Positions 1-9,424 of a stretch of DNA of 64,000 nucleotides are shown here, piece by piece. Source of the stretch: Miscanthus floridulus. Taxonomy: Eukaryota; Streptophyta; Magnoliopsida; Poales; Poaceae. The first letter of the stretch is position 1. Every line of letters starts with the position of its first letter. Where the stretch lies: contig NC_089597.1 in NCBI RefSeq assembly GCF_019320115.1, positions 117,992,000 through 118,055,999 of the forward strand, written 5' to 3'. The notes beneath the pieces are model-generated. The model was not told where the DNA came from. It made no database searches and saw only the letters and a list, made by a program, of their open reading frames with translations. The position numbers and the translations under genes are program-made.

Positions 1-330
1 CGGCGGACACGACACGACCATGCAGTAGTAGATCAATAGTGTAGGGCCTAAAACGTTGGTGCAGCTTGGGTCATGCGTGTACACATGCCGCCTCATCATC
101 GTCGCTTCGTACGTGTCCGCCGGATGTCTGTACGTGCGTGACAGGGACGGCTTAGCCGATCCAGCACTACTGCGATTGGTCATCGGCGTCACTTAACTGG
201 GGAAATTAAAGCAGTACGATGCAACCCATCAACGACGGACGCCGCGGCGGCGGGGGACCAGTACGTACCAGCGTAGCACGTGGTCAAGGCGGCGGACGCC
301 GTGTGACCGTCCGATCGATCCTCGGCGCCG
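1..330. repeat. Left copy of a duplicated GC-rich block
   Basis: This block shares long stretches with 1741-2065, for example the cgtacgtgtccgccggatg segment, the acagggacggcttagccgat segment and the terminal ccgatcgatcctc. The copies differ by small indels and substitutions, so the duplication is not recent. The left copy is cut by the window edge. Overlapping reading frames are GC-driven; none resembles a known protein. Confidence 0.7.
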
Positions 331-1740
331 GGGGTCCCTAGTTCCTTGAATGTGCTAAGAACCTGATCATCAACGACGCTAATGCGTGCACGCACGCGGG
401 CGCTGCTAATGAACACTTGATTAACCTGTGCAGTGCGTGTGCCGTCAACGAAAACGTACTAGGCACAGTCACGTACGCCTTTATCATGCATACGGCAGGC
501 CGGCTGGGAGGAGATCGAGAGGAGACGAGGACCACTGGTCACTGGAATGCCGGCCCATCACGTCGGGGTCATCTAGAAGCCGGTCGTCGAAGAACAACCG
601 TCCGATCGATGGCGAGTAATGAGCCACCTACTAGCCTCCAATGCGGTGGTGCCGCACCCGCTGCATGCACGCGCCCCGCGCCGGTGAGGCTAGCCGGCCG
701 GCCGGGCGGCTGCGGTACACAGTTACCGATGGATGGACGGACGGACGGGCGAACGACCAACCGAGAGCTAGCAGCCGCGGCGTACGCGTACCAGGTCGAC
801 GTACGGCCGGACGGACGGCAAGTCGATCGCCCGTGAAGATCGGTCCTGCGTGTTAATGCTGTGACGATCGGTTGCGCGTCGCCGTCGTGGTACGTACACG
901 GCGATCGATCGACCGGCGGCAGCACGCGCGCACGCACGATCGAAGCCGTCGTCCGCGTGCATGGTACGTAGTTGGCAGAGTGTGAACGTGTAGGCGGCCA
1001 TACGTGCGCGCATGTGCAAGTCGACGCGATGGACGGCGAGTTCGTTCCCTTGGCGGAAGTGTGACGGGTGATCGATAGGCGGCAGGCTGGGTCGTCGTCT
1101 TCGTCTCCACCAGCCGCCGCCGGACGGCCGAAGATGGCCTGGTCCTGTCCACGACGACGACAAGGAGTCATGCACAGTTGCACACAAGCCGCGTAAGAAG
1201 TTGCTGCAGGTGTTCCGGGCCGGAATGTTCAGCGAAACTTGTACATATATCCATCCACTAGATTGACTATCCTCTTTCCGTAAAATATCAATATAGCAGA
1301 TTGAAAAAAAAAAGATTAAAAGGGATAGGGTATATGAGATCCACGTATAAGCGACCAATGACCGGGGCCCGGGGAGTCCAGACTTCCAGTAGCGTCAGCG
1401 TGTCGGCACTTAGCCGCCGAGGTTCAAACTCAGGCGTCCGTACGTACGTGTCCGAGCCAGAATAATAATACCAGACGACGCCGCGCTAGGCGACATGCAT
1501 GACGAGCGTGTTGAAGAACCGCCTCGCCGCCGGCGGCCGGCTGTCGGGGGCGGAGGCAGAATTTCGCCATGGCCATTGGCCAGCACGCGGCGCCCGCCCC
1601 TGACGCGGTCCAGCAGTACCGGCTACCGGGCGCGCGGCCGGCCGGCCTGCAAAACATTCGCCACATCTCCCCTGGCGTTGTCGATCGGAGCCTCCGGCGG
1701 ACGCGTCGATCAGCTGCCCCGTTGTGTTCGCGCGGCGTGC
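331..1740. other. GC-rich intergenic DNA, no gene supported
   Basis: Reading frames run on both strands because the DNA is GC-rich and poor in stops, but none shows a recognisable domain, a convincing start or splice structure. Simple ggacggacgg and cgtacgtacg runs occur. The stretch at 1430-1740 on the minus strand has the most coding-like look but gave no recognisable family. Confidence 0.5.
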
Positions 1741-2065
1741 CGGCGGTGGACACGACACGACACACGACCATGCAGTAGTAGTAGACTGCTAGCTAGTAGT
1801 AGTGTAGGGCCTAAAACGTTGATGCAAACTTAATTATTGGGTCATGCATGTACACATGCCATCTCGTCGTCGCGCTTCGTACGTGTCCGCCGGATGAATG
1901 TCTGTGCGTGCGTGACAGGGACGGCTTAGCCGATCGATCATCGACAGCACTACGCTGTTGATGAACGCGTGCGGTGCCGGTGCGGGTAGGGCGATGATGA
2001 GCTGGCGCCGGAGCTATACGTGTCGCGGCGGCAAGACGTCGTGATCCGATCGATCCTCTACGCCG
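1741..2065. repeat. Right copy of the duplicated GC-rich block
   Basis: Second copy of the block at 1-330, in the same orientation and about 1.74 kb downstream. It shares the cgacacgacc/tgcagtagta start, the agtgtagggcctaaaacgtt segment and the gatccgatcgatcctc end. The middle third diverges more than the flanks. Confidence 0.7.
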
Positions 2066-2254
2066 GCCGGCCGATTCGATCTTCCCCTGAAAATTGAAAT
2101 ATTTTTATTTCAAATTACTATAACTTCCGACGGTGTATCTATTTTTAATTCCTGCAGCACCGATGTGTTCTAAGTCACTACGTGATGACGAGACGAACAA
2201 AACTACACACCAGTTCCATATGTTTCGAAGAACTTTATTTTTAGTAGCTAATTG

Positions 2255-2700
2255 GTATATTAAGTTATAACGTATAACTTATAACTTATGTCAAAACTTG
2301 AAAACACAAAAGATATGAAACACAACTTTCTTATATTTTTATTATTTTCTCTTTTTTACTTTTTATAGTACTCTATCAATTTTTCCTTTTATGCATATAT
2401 GCTACCAACATATCTGCTAATAATTTGTACATCTAAGTTATAGAGTAACTTATGTACATAAGTTGTACGTAACAACTTATATACATAAGTTGTATTTGAT
2501 AACTTTAAGGTATATTGTGTTTCATAACTTTTTGTGTTTTCGAGTTTTGGTATTAATTATAAGTTAATTTGTACTTTGTGTTTAATAACTTTAGTGTTTC
2601 TAAATTTTGACATAAGTTATAAGGTAATTTATTTGTTTGTATTTAATAACTTGTGTACATAATTTGTGTTTCATAACTTTTGTGTTTTTAAGTTTTGGCT
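2255..2700. repeat. AT-rich fold-back element with ataactt/aagtt repeats
   Basis: The left end (about 2281-2325) and right end (about 2658-2698) form an inverted repeat around the core caaaactt.aaaacacaaaag followed by tatgaaacacaa. The interior holds several shorter copies of the same unit and many self-complementary acttatgtacataagt-like motifs. No ORF is present. It reads as a MITE-like or satellite-like insertion; the superfamily cannot be assigned because no clear target duplication was found. Confidence 0.5.
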
Positions 2701-3132
2701 CGCGATGAATGAAGCGGCGTGCTGGCCTGCTGGGGTGGGGTACCAAATACCATGCAAGCCGTGCTGCATTACCATTACCATTACCATTACCATTACCACT
2801 TGCATTGAGGTGACGACAGGGTGACAAAACGACGACGACGACAACAGGTGAACGAACAGCCATGGGAAGGAAAGACGACGACGACGACTCTCTTTCAACT
2901 TTGAATGGTGGTGTGCTGTGTTTGTGTGCGTACTTGGCCCAAACACGACAGCGTGCTGCAGTGGCGATAGAGATGGAGAATGGCATCGGCGCCGGCCTCC
3001 ACGCTAATCTAATTCTAATCCCCACTGTGTTACTGATCCCGGCCCGGTAATAATCTCCACAGACAGTTACTGTGCCGCATGTGGGTGCATCTCCTCTCCC
3101 TGAGCTCCAAGACAAATGTGCGATTGGCTAGC
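2701..3132. other. Intergenic DNA with a TTACCA hexamer microsatellite
   Basis: A run of about five attacc hexamers lies at 2769-2799, followed by cgacgacgacg-type trinucleotide runs at 2829-2888. No coding or RNA feature is visible. Confidence 0.6.
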
Positions 3133-3532
3133 CTTCACTACGTCGTATACTATTAGCAGGGGCGGCTATAGAGACTTTGCAGGGGCGGTTTGTTCAGCCG
3201 CTCCTATATAAACGTTTCTATAAATCATGTATTTGTAGAGACGACCGTCCCTATAAATCGATTTGTAGGAGTGGCTGGTGTCTACAGCCGCCCCTATAAT
3301 GGTAACACCAGCCGTCCCTACAAATAGATTTGTAGAGGCGGCTGTAGTACCAGCCGCCTCTATAATACATGTTTATAGGGCGATTCAATCTAGAACCGCC
3401 CCTACGGTATATTTTTCCACAAAAAAAAATGCAAATTCAAATTTACAGAACATATATATACATACGCATATATAATTCGAGATTGGCTAATCAATCAATC
3501 TATCACGCGCAGGCATCTCCTCCTCCCCATCT

Positions 3533-3560
3533 CCCCCCCCCCCCCCCCCCCCCCCCCCCC
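3533..3560. repeat. Poly(C) tract
   Basis: About 28 consecutive cytosines next to a gccgccgcc run, inside the CACTA element. Its length is likely to be error-prone in sequencing. Confidence 0.9.
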
Positions 3561-3819
3561 GCCGCCGCCGATCGAGACCACGCACGGCGCCTGCGACGTG
3601 AGAGGAAAGGAAAGCGCAAGCAAAAGGCAGGGAAAGGGCACGACAGGGAGCACAGCTAGCCAACACGTACCTTGCTCCAAAGTACAAGTCCAATAATACA
3701 AGAGTTTATATAAACTACAATTATAAGTCCAATTCACAAGAATATATACAAGACCAATATAAACTACAAATAGAAGACCAATGTTAATTTTCATACACAT
3801 TGTTATCAACGGCCTAGAG

Positions 3820-4407
3820 CTAGCCTTTCAGTCTCACGAAGGTGTTGGTACGGAGGATTTCTACCTTCAATGCTTTTGTCACCCTTTCCAAATTTTCTAG
3901 ATCTTTCGGGCTCTTTAGTAAAATCTCTGGCCCAAAGGCTCGAATCATGTTCTCCAAATCATCTTCATCCCCGACACGTGCTCCACCATCATTATTGGCA
4001 CCACCTTCGTCGTTACCATCCCAACCACCAGCATCACCACCTTGTTCATTGCCAAACTCGAGATCCATTCGTGCATCAAGCTCTGCTAAATATTGGGACA
4101 AGGATTCTAGGGTTTCGTCGTCGTATTCCTCCTTATCCTCGTCGTTAACAATAACCGTTTCACCATAATGAATCCACACTGTGTAGTCCTCAACAAATCC
4201 TCGCATAATCAAATGTGATCTGATGATAGTCACATCTATCCATGCCATACGGTTCTTGCAATCTTTACAGGGACAAATAATTGTATCCTTATTCTCTGTC
4301 AATGTTGTTGCATGCTTCTTTGTGGCTTCAATAAATTTATCCACCTCTTCACAGAAAACTGCCTTGAACCTTAACGAACCATACATCCAAGAGTTCTTGT
4401 ACTCCAT
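3820..4407 (-). CDS. Transposase-associated (TNP2 N-terminal) domain protein, 195 aa
   Basis: An intact 195-residue ORF lies inside the CACTA element. Residues about 5-80 match the plant transposase-associated domain found at the N terminus of TNP2: SWMYGS at 6-11, a CPCKDC cysteine cluster (C45, C47, C50), H65 in a RSHL segment, GF at 70-71 and a YTVWIHYGE block near 75-83. After an acidic linker (about 88-150, rich in D, E, G and N) comes a stretch like the TNP2 region that precedes the catalytic part, and the protein ends there. The DDE-type transposase core is absent. The cysteine/histidine cluster suggests zinc-dependent DNA binding (family inference). It could be a by-product of internal deletion or a competitor of full-length transposase. 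Confidence 0.8.
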   Translation of the reverse strand: MEYKNSWMYGSLRFKAVFCEEVDKFIEATKKHATTLTENKDTIICPCKDCKNRMAWIDVTIIRSHLIMRGFVEDYTVWIHYGETVIVNDEDKEEYDDETLESLSQYLAELDARMDLEFGNEQGGDAGGWDGNDEGGANNDGGARVGDEDDLENMIRAFGPEILLKSPKDLENLERVTKALKVEILRTNTFVRLKG

Positions 4408-4444
4408 CTTTTACAACAACAAAACAAACATTAAAGGACTACTT

Positions 4445-4447
<3 letters not shown>

Positions 4448-4499
<52 letters not shown>
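4448..4499. repeat. (CA)n(TA)n microsatellite
   Basis: About 16 CA units run directly into about 10 TA units, just upstream (minus-strand sense) of the 195-aa ORF inside the CACTA element. Confidence 0.95.
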
Positions 4500-5520
4500 A
4501 ATGAATCAAATTAATTATTACTTGAGAATAATTGTATATACTTCAGATATATATGAATATAAATCAAATATAATTACATGAAGCATACAGACACACCATG
4601 GTAGAGGAAAATTAATTAATGGCCCATTTATCCATAAATAATTAAAAATACATATTTTTTTATTACAATAAACAATTTCAAAGACAACAATTAGCAACAA
4701 TTATATTTTACTCAATATCTTTCATGCAAACCCTAGTCCAATTTCATCAAACATAAATTTATAAAAACAAAATTAATAAAAAAACCAAACCCTAGATCTA
4801 GATCTACATGCACATGAAACATCCATAAAACTAACTAATTGTTCACTAAAATCAAGAAACATAGACCAAATAAGGGTATGATCTTGTTTCCCTACCTAAT
4901 TTACCCAAGTACATTTAAAACTTGGGTCTAATTTGCTTCATAAGTAGCTCAAGCACCATAGAAGAGAGAGAAAAGCAAAACTCTAATTATTCACTAATCA
5001 ACCATTAAAACTTCAAGAAAAAAAGTGTGGAATAACATTTTCTTACCTTTTACAACCTCTCCACCAAAGGATTTGAGACCAAAACCTTTCCCCCTTAGTA
5101 GAACAATTTTTGGGAGGTACCAAGGTCTCCCCACCTTTTTTTCACGGGTTGAAGTGAGTGACTCGAGGAGAAAGAAGGTGTTGCAGTTTGTTTTATATGT
5201 GTGTCATTTATAGGGACGGCTGGTGATTGAGCCTCCCCTATAAATCGCAGGTATTTATACGTGGGGCATTTGTAAGCGTGGCTCAATCACCAGCCGCCCC
5301 TACAAATAGCAACACCGGGGGCGGCTAGTGAGTGAGCCGCCCCTACAAATCCGACCTATTTGTAGGGGCGGCTCGTATCACCAGCCGCCCCTGCTGTTTT
5401 ATTTGTAGGGGTGGCTGGTCTCGTGGCTCCCGAGCACATCACTGTAGGGACGGTTCCATCACAAGCAGTCTCTTCAAAGAATTTTTTTCGTTGCTATAAA
5501 CCTTTTTTCACATAGTGCTT

Positions 5521-5941
5521 GGTTTGTATATAGACTGTAGTAGTACAGAGAAGAAGAGGCTGAAGCAAAAGAGTCGGTCAGTCAGACTCAGACCCCAGCG
5601 GTACAGGGAGGAGGTAAGTGCTGGCACGGGAAAGCACACCATATGGCCAAAGAGACTTATCTGCACGTTGTCCTGCAGAAACTCTCTCACACAGCAATCA
5701 CAATCAGTGTATACTAGGAATCAAGCAGCATCTACAGAGAACTGCACACACATACTAGAGTGAAGTATGACCAAACAAGCAGACGCCACGTGGAAACATG
5801 TCAAAGAGACAGAACATGAACACTGACCCTCCAGACTCATTGACCTCTGAAGGCTGACGGCGATTAGATTTCCAAGTGCCCGAATTAGTATCAGAAATTA
5901 GCAGTTGCTGCCTGGAAAGGAAGCTCCGTGGATCAGGGCTT
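5521..5941. other. Intergenic DNA, no gene supported
   Basis: Short ORFs on both strands show no recognisable domain. A gaggtaagtgc splice-donor-like site at about 5611 is the only gene-like sign. Confidence 0.4.
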
Positions 5942-6217
5942 GAGCGTCTCTTCGAGAGATTAGCCAAATCGTTTTCTAAAGATAAATTTAGTTATTATTG
6001 AAGGTAAAACATCTGTAACAGACTCTATAAATGACTCTCCAAATTTAATAGTTCTCCATCCCGTATTATTCGCTCTCTACTTTGGCATAGCCTACCTCAC
6101 TAGTCATCCAACTTCTTGGTCAGAATACTCTAGTATTTTTTTTATCAAATTTATTTTAGAGAGTAACTAAATCAGTAAATATAGCTAGACTTTTTGGCTA
6201 ATCTGTCGGAGATGCTC
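5942..6217. mobile_element. MITE with GAGC.TCTC..GATTAGCCAAA terminal repeats
   Basis: The left end reads gagcgtctcttcgagagatt then agccaaa; the reverse complement of the right end reads gagcatctccgacagatta then gccaaa. The ends thus form imperfect inverted repeats of about 25 bp around a 276-bp AT-rich noncoding body, a common grass MITE layout. No clear target duplication was found, so the superfamily is left open. Confidence 0.7.
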
Positions 6218-6327
6218 AGATGTATAAACATCCGAACACAGGCAGCGCGCACCCGGCCGGTCGAATACCTGCACACCGCGCCCCTAACTGACGCGCGGTC
6301 CACTACTACCGGCCTCGAACCCTCAGC

Positions 6328-6450
6328 CTGTTCGGATGGGGCTGAAACGATCATATACGATTATGGATTATTACTGCTGGCTGATTTGATGTGAGAAAAA
6401 AAATACTGTTCTGATTAGAAATTTATGATCGTTTACGACCAAGTGAACAG
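6328..6450. mobile_element. Small MITE of the CCTGTTCG/CGAACAGG family
   Basis: The left end cctgttcggatggggctg and the right end (reverse complement ctgttcacttggtcgtaaac) form an inverted repeat. The internal gctggctgatttg.tgtgagaaaaa.actgtt segment recurs at 18474-18572 and, in opposite sense, at 28394-28500, which identifies a single MITE family in this window. Confidence 0.65.
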
Positions 6451-6524
6451 ACCGCCTATCTTAGTACTATACGTGTGGAGGAAACCGTTGGCGGTGGCGC
6501 GGTGCGCACTACTGGATTCAGGCG

Positions 6525-6965
6525 CTTTGCCGAGTGCCTAATGCACTCGGCAAAGGCTACTTTGCCCTTGGCAAAGCCTTTGCCGAGTGCAGCACTCGGC
6601 AAAGAGCCTCCGGTAAAAAATCCGTCGGCAAAGAATTCTTTGCCGAGTGCTTTTTATCGGGCACTCGGCAAAGTCTTTGCCGAGTGCAATCTCGGCACTC
6701 GGCAAAGAAAAGTGACCGTCACGGCGCCGGTTCCGTTAGCACATGCTTTGCCGAGTGCATGTCAGAGGCGCTCGGCAAAGATTTTTTAAATTTTTTTTTC
6801 AAAATTTCTTTGCCGAGCGCCTTGCCGGGGAGGCACTCGGCAAAGATTTTTTTTTTATAATTTCTTTGCTGAGTGCCCTGCTAGGTCGGCACTCGGCAAA
6901 GATTTTTTATTTTTTTCGTAATTTCTTTGCCGAGTGCCAGGGTCAGGGCACTCGGCAAAGATGCT
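6525..6965. repeat. Left subterminal TTTGCCGAGTGC array
   Basis: About ten copies of tttgccgagtgc or its reverse complement gcactcggcaaag, mostly as convergent pairs that form small hairpins separated by T-rich or short unique spacers. These are the transposase-binding subterminal repeats of a CACTA element. Confidence 0.9.
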
Positions 6966-7399
6966 AATTTTTTTTATTCTATATTCACAAACACAGCATA
7001 TAAGAGATATATATAACATCTGTGACATCACAAACACAATATAGCACATATATATCACATCCATCTCATCACAAAGGCAATACCACATATATATCACATG
7101 TCGATCACACAATATCTCACATACACGACATCACAAGCATAATAGGTCCAATATCCATTGAAACAAGTTGATAATCGATCATAGTGCATCACATGTCCAT
7201 CAAGCGGTGAAAAAGAGATACAAACTACAGGTGGGGAGAAAACTGAGTGCCTGGTGAAGGAAAAGTGTCGTCGCCTGCTTGCGCCTGAGATGGGTTATTC
7301 GAACCCGCTGACGGAGGCTGCATAAAGGACAAGAGATTGCATCTGTTAGAGTGGTCATCTAATGAAAGCACTAGTCGAAGCAATTTGGTTTCATACTCA
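6966..7399. other. AT-rich noncoding spacer in the left CACTA arm
   Basis: Contains cacatatatatcacat-like short repeats at about 7010-7130. It lies between the subterminal array and the last TNP1-like exon and probably includes the 3' part of that gene. Confidence 0.4.
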
Positions 7400-8290
7400 T
7401 AGGACTAGCTATAACTGGCGGCAGCGGGGTGGAGCGAACTGTGGCACAGCTACACCGTGCATTTGCCCAAAGTTCTGCAGGAACGTCGTAATCTCCGCTA
7501 GCTGCTTGGCCTGCCTTTCCTGCTCGGCCCGCTCGGCCTGTCTTTCCCGCTCGGCCTGCTCGGTCCTCGCCGCCAGGTCCCGCAGCTCCTGAGCCATCCT
7601 CTCGTTCTCGGCCTGCAACATTTCAATCAAATGTTTCAGTAATGCAAAGGTAACTAAGTTATTTAAAGATCAATGTACGAAGAGTTAAACGGGACTAACC
7701 TGGAGTGCGTCGACCCGCTGCTGTGAAGGGGACAACCGTTGGCGTATGGCCGGGCCTCCGCTCGGGGTCTATGCTCGGATCTAGGAGAGGGAGGGAATCT
7801 CGCTGGGCTCGAGGGTGCCATCGCCAATCTAGTACTGCCCATGCTTCTTGCCTTGTCCGAGCCTCGTGACCATCGTCCCATCGATGTCGTCGGTGCTCGG
7901 ATCCCAGTCTAGCCCATGGACCGACCTTGCCTCCGACGCGTACGAACTGATGCGGGTGTAGACGCTCGGGTTGTTGTAGGACTCGGGCGGGTCATCCGGG
8001 GTGAAGGTGACAGCGGACGTCGCCTTACCCTTGCGGGCCAGACCATATGCCATGAAATTGGAGATGGACTGGCCACCATGTGACGCCGACTGCGAGAAAG
8101 ACAACAAGATGATTAGAAGAAACATGCATAATGGAGCGCCAGAATACTAAAAATTCACGTACCCATGCTTGCTTGTATGCGCCGAGGCTGCGGCTGCCTT
8201 GATGGTGTGTGGGGCCTATCGCTGCCATACGCCGCTCCCGCCCCGCCTCGTGGTCCTGGATATAACCCTCCGTGAACCACCTCCCCGCTG
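7400..8290 (-). pseudogene. TNP1-like CACTA protein gene, left arm (several exons, broken)
   Basis: Exons on the minus strand are recognised by alignment with the plus-strand gene at 12,890-14,640. One, about 8290-8165, contains GRERRMAAIGPTHHQG and ends at a GT donor. The next, about 8090-7700, starts after a cgcag acceptor with a segment containing SNFMAYGLARKG, continues through GKKHGQY and IGDGT, and ends at a CCAG|GTTAG donor. The last, about 7620-7400, is a coiled-coil exon rich in E, Q, R and A (LQAENERMAQELRDLAARTE). This order and the splice phases match the plant En/Spm TNP1-type family (Transposase_24-like). An in-frame TAG lies between GKKHGQY and IGDG, with further TAGs at the SLS.IRA segment, so the copy is not expected to make a full protein. 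Confidence 0.7.
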
Positions 8291-8787
8291 TTCTCCCGAT
8301 ACATGTCCTGCAAGGGAGAGTGTGTATCCAGAGAACAACAGGGGGTGATGCCGAAACACCGTCTCGGATCAGAGCGGACCATGGAAACTAACCCATCTAC
8401 GCATCCGTGGGCTGTCCAAAAAATGTGGACAATCCAAAACAAATACGGTCGCAGATATGCAAAGATCTGCATACCTCCAAAGATATCTCTTTCGGACGGA
8501 AGATGCCTAACTGGGCTACACCAATCTACGATGACAGACAAGCGGAAAAAGAGGTGATTTATACCTAAGGTGTCGGTGAAGTCAGGCTAGCGGGGCAGTG
8601 GCGAGTCGATGCAGTGGCGAGGCGACGCAGTGCAGTCAGACCCACGACGCTGATGAAGATGATCGAGGACCTCCGGGTCACCTCCGACAGGTCCTGCTCT
8701 GCAAAAGATGAAACACGACACTATAAGTTCAAAATTTCGACAGCACCTCCCCTGCACGGGGAGGTTTCAAAAACCTACAAAAAACAA

Positions 8788-8875
8788 CGGCACGAAGGCC
8801 GACAATCACAAACGGCACGAAGGCCGATAAGCACAGCGGCACGAAGGCCGACATCACAACGGCATAAGGCCGACA
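8788..8875. repeat. Minisatellite, ~26-bp GGCACGAAGGCCGA unit
   Basis: Four tandem units sharing cggca.(cga)aggccga, separated by short AC-rich spacers, with the unit shortening toward the right. It lies in the left arm upstream (minus-strand sense) of the TNP1-like exons. Confidence 0.8.
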
Positions 8876-8997
8876 AGCGGAGAAAGGGTGGATATACCTT
8901 GCCCATGCTCATAGGCGGTTCGATGACGGTAGGGGCGTCGGTGGGACGAGCACGTGGAGAAGACGGCCGAGGCACCTCCTCCACCCCTCCACCTCGG

Positions 8998-9156
8998 CTT
9001 CCTCCCCCTCTCCCCTTCTCCTCCTCCTTCCTCTCCTCCTCCTCCTTCTTCCTTTTTCTTCTCTTTTTTCCTTCTCCTTCTTCCTTTTCCTTCTCTTTCT
9101 TTCTCCTCTTTTTTCTTCCTTCTTCTTCCTTCTTCTCCTCCCTTCTTCTTCTTCTT
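8998..9156. repeat. Uninterrupted 159-nt polypyrimidine run
   Basis: Every base from 8998 to 9156 on the plus strand is C or T, in mixed cct, ctt and ttc patterns; weaker pyrimidine richness extends to both sides. Long homopyrimidine tracts can adopt triplex (H-DNA) structures and hamper sequencing. This one ends 168 bases before the assembly gap. Confidence 0.95.
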
Positions 9157-9324
9157 ACTGCTGCTTTCCTCCTCCTTCTTCCAAGCCGGCGGCAAAACCA
9201 GGGGAGCATGGGGCGCGCGGGGCTGACGCGTGCAGGGGAGGACGGCCGCGCGCAGCCGGCGGTGGCAGCAACGCGCGGACGGCGGTGGCGGGCCGCGCTG
9301 ATAGTGGCGGGCAGCGCTGACGGC

Positions 9325-9424
9325 NNNNNNNNNNNNNNNNNNNNNNNNNNNNNNNNNNNNNNNNNNNNNNNNNNNNNNNNNNNNNNNNNNNNNNNNNNNN
9401 NNNNNNNNNNNNNNNNNNNNNNNN
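9325..9424. other. Assembly gap of 100 N
   Basis: Exactly 100 N, which usually denotes a gap of unknown true size. The sequence on either side does not belong to one recognisable feature, so order and orientation across the gap are uncertain. Confidence 0.98.

Larger units (their letters stand above)
3133..5520 (-). mobile_element. Non-autonomous CACTA transposon (TIRs 3136..5517, TSD CTT)
   Basis: The left terminus starts CACTACGTCG at 3136 and the right terminus ends ..CACATAGTG at 5517, so both ends read CACTA inward. The 3-bp CTT at 3133-3135 recurs at 5518-5520 as the target duplication expected for this superfamily. Subterminal arrays of the AGGGGCGGCTG / CAGCCGCCCCT box, in both orientations and often joined to tttgtag or ctacaaat, fill about 3155-3410 and 5205-5460; such arrays bind TNP-type transposases. 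The only substantial ORF inside is 3820-4407 on the minus strand. At 2.38 kb it is far shorter than autonomous relatives, so it is a deletion derivative that would need transposase from elsewhere. Confidence 0.88.

Noticed and set aside
569..1358. Long minus-strand ORFs of 196-204 aa in the first 1.4 kb
   Set aside because: They overlap each other in several frames within GC-rich DNA, contain low-complexity R/S/T/P sequence and show no domain or splice structure.
6475..6967. ORFs rich in LGK, AEC and SAK residues
   Set aside because: They are translations of the TTTGCCGAGTG subterminal repeats of a CACTA element. The same applies to 14,898-15,442.
9325..9424. Open reading frames running through the N stretch
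   Set aside because: N codons are not evidence of coding; the frames on both sides are pyrimidine-run or GC artefacts.
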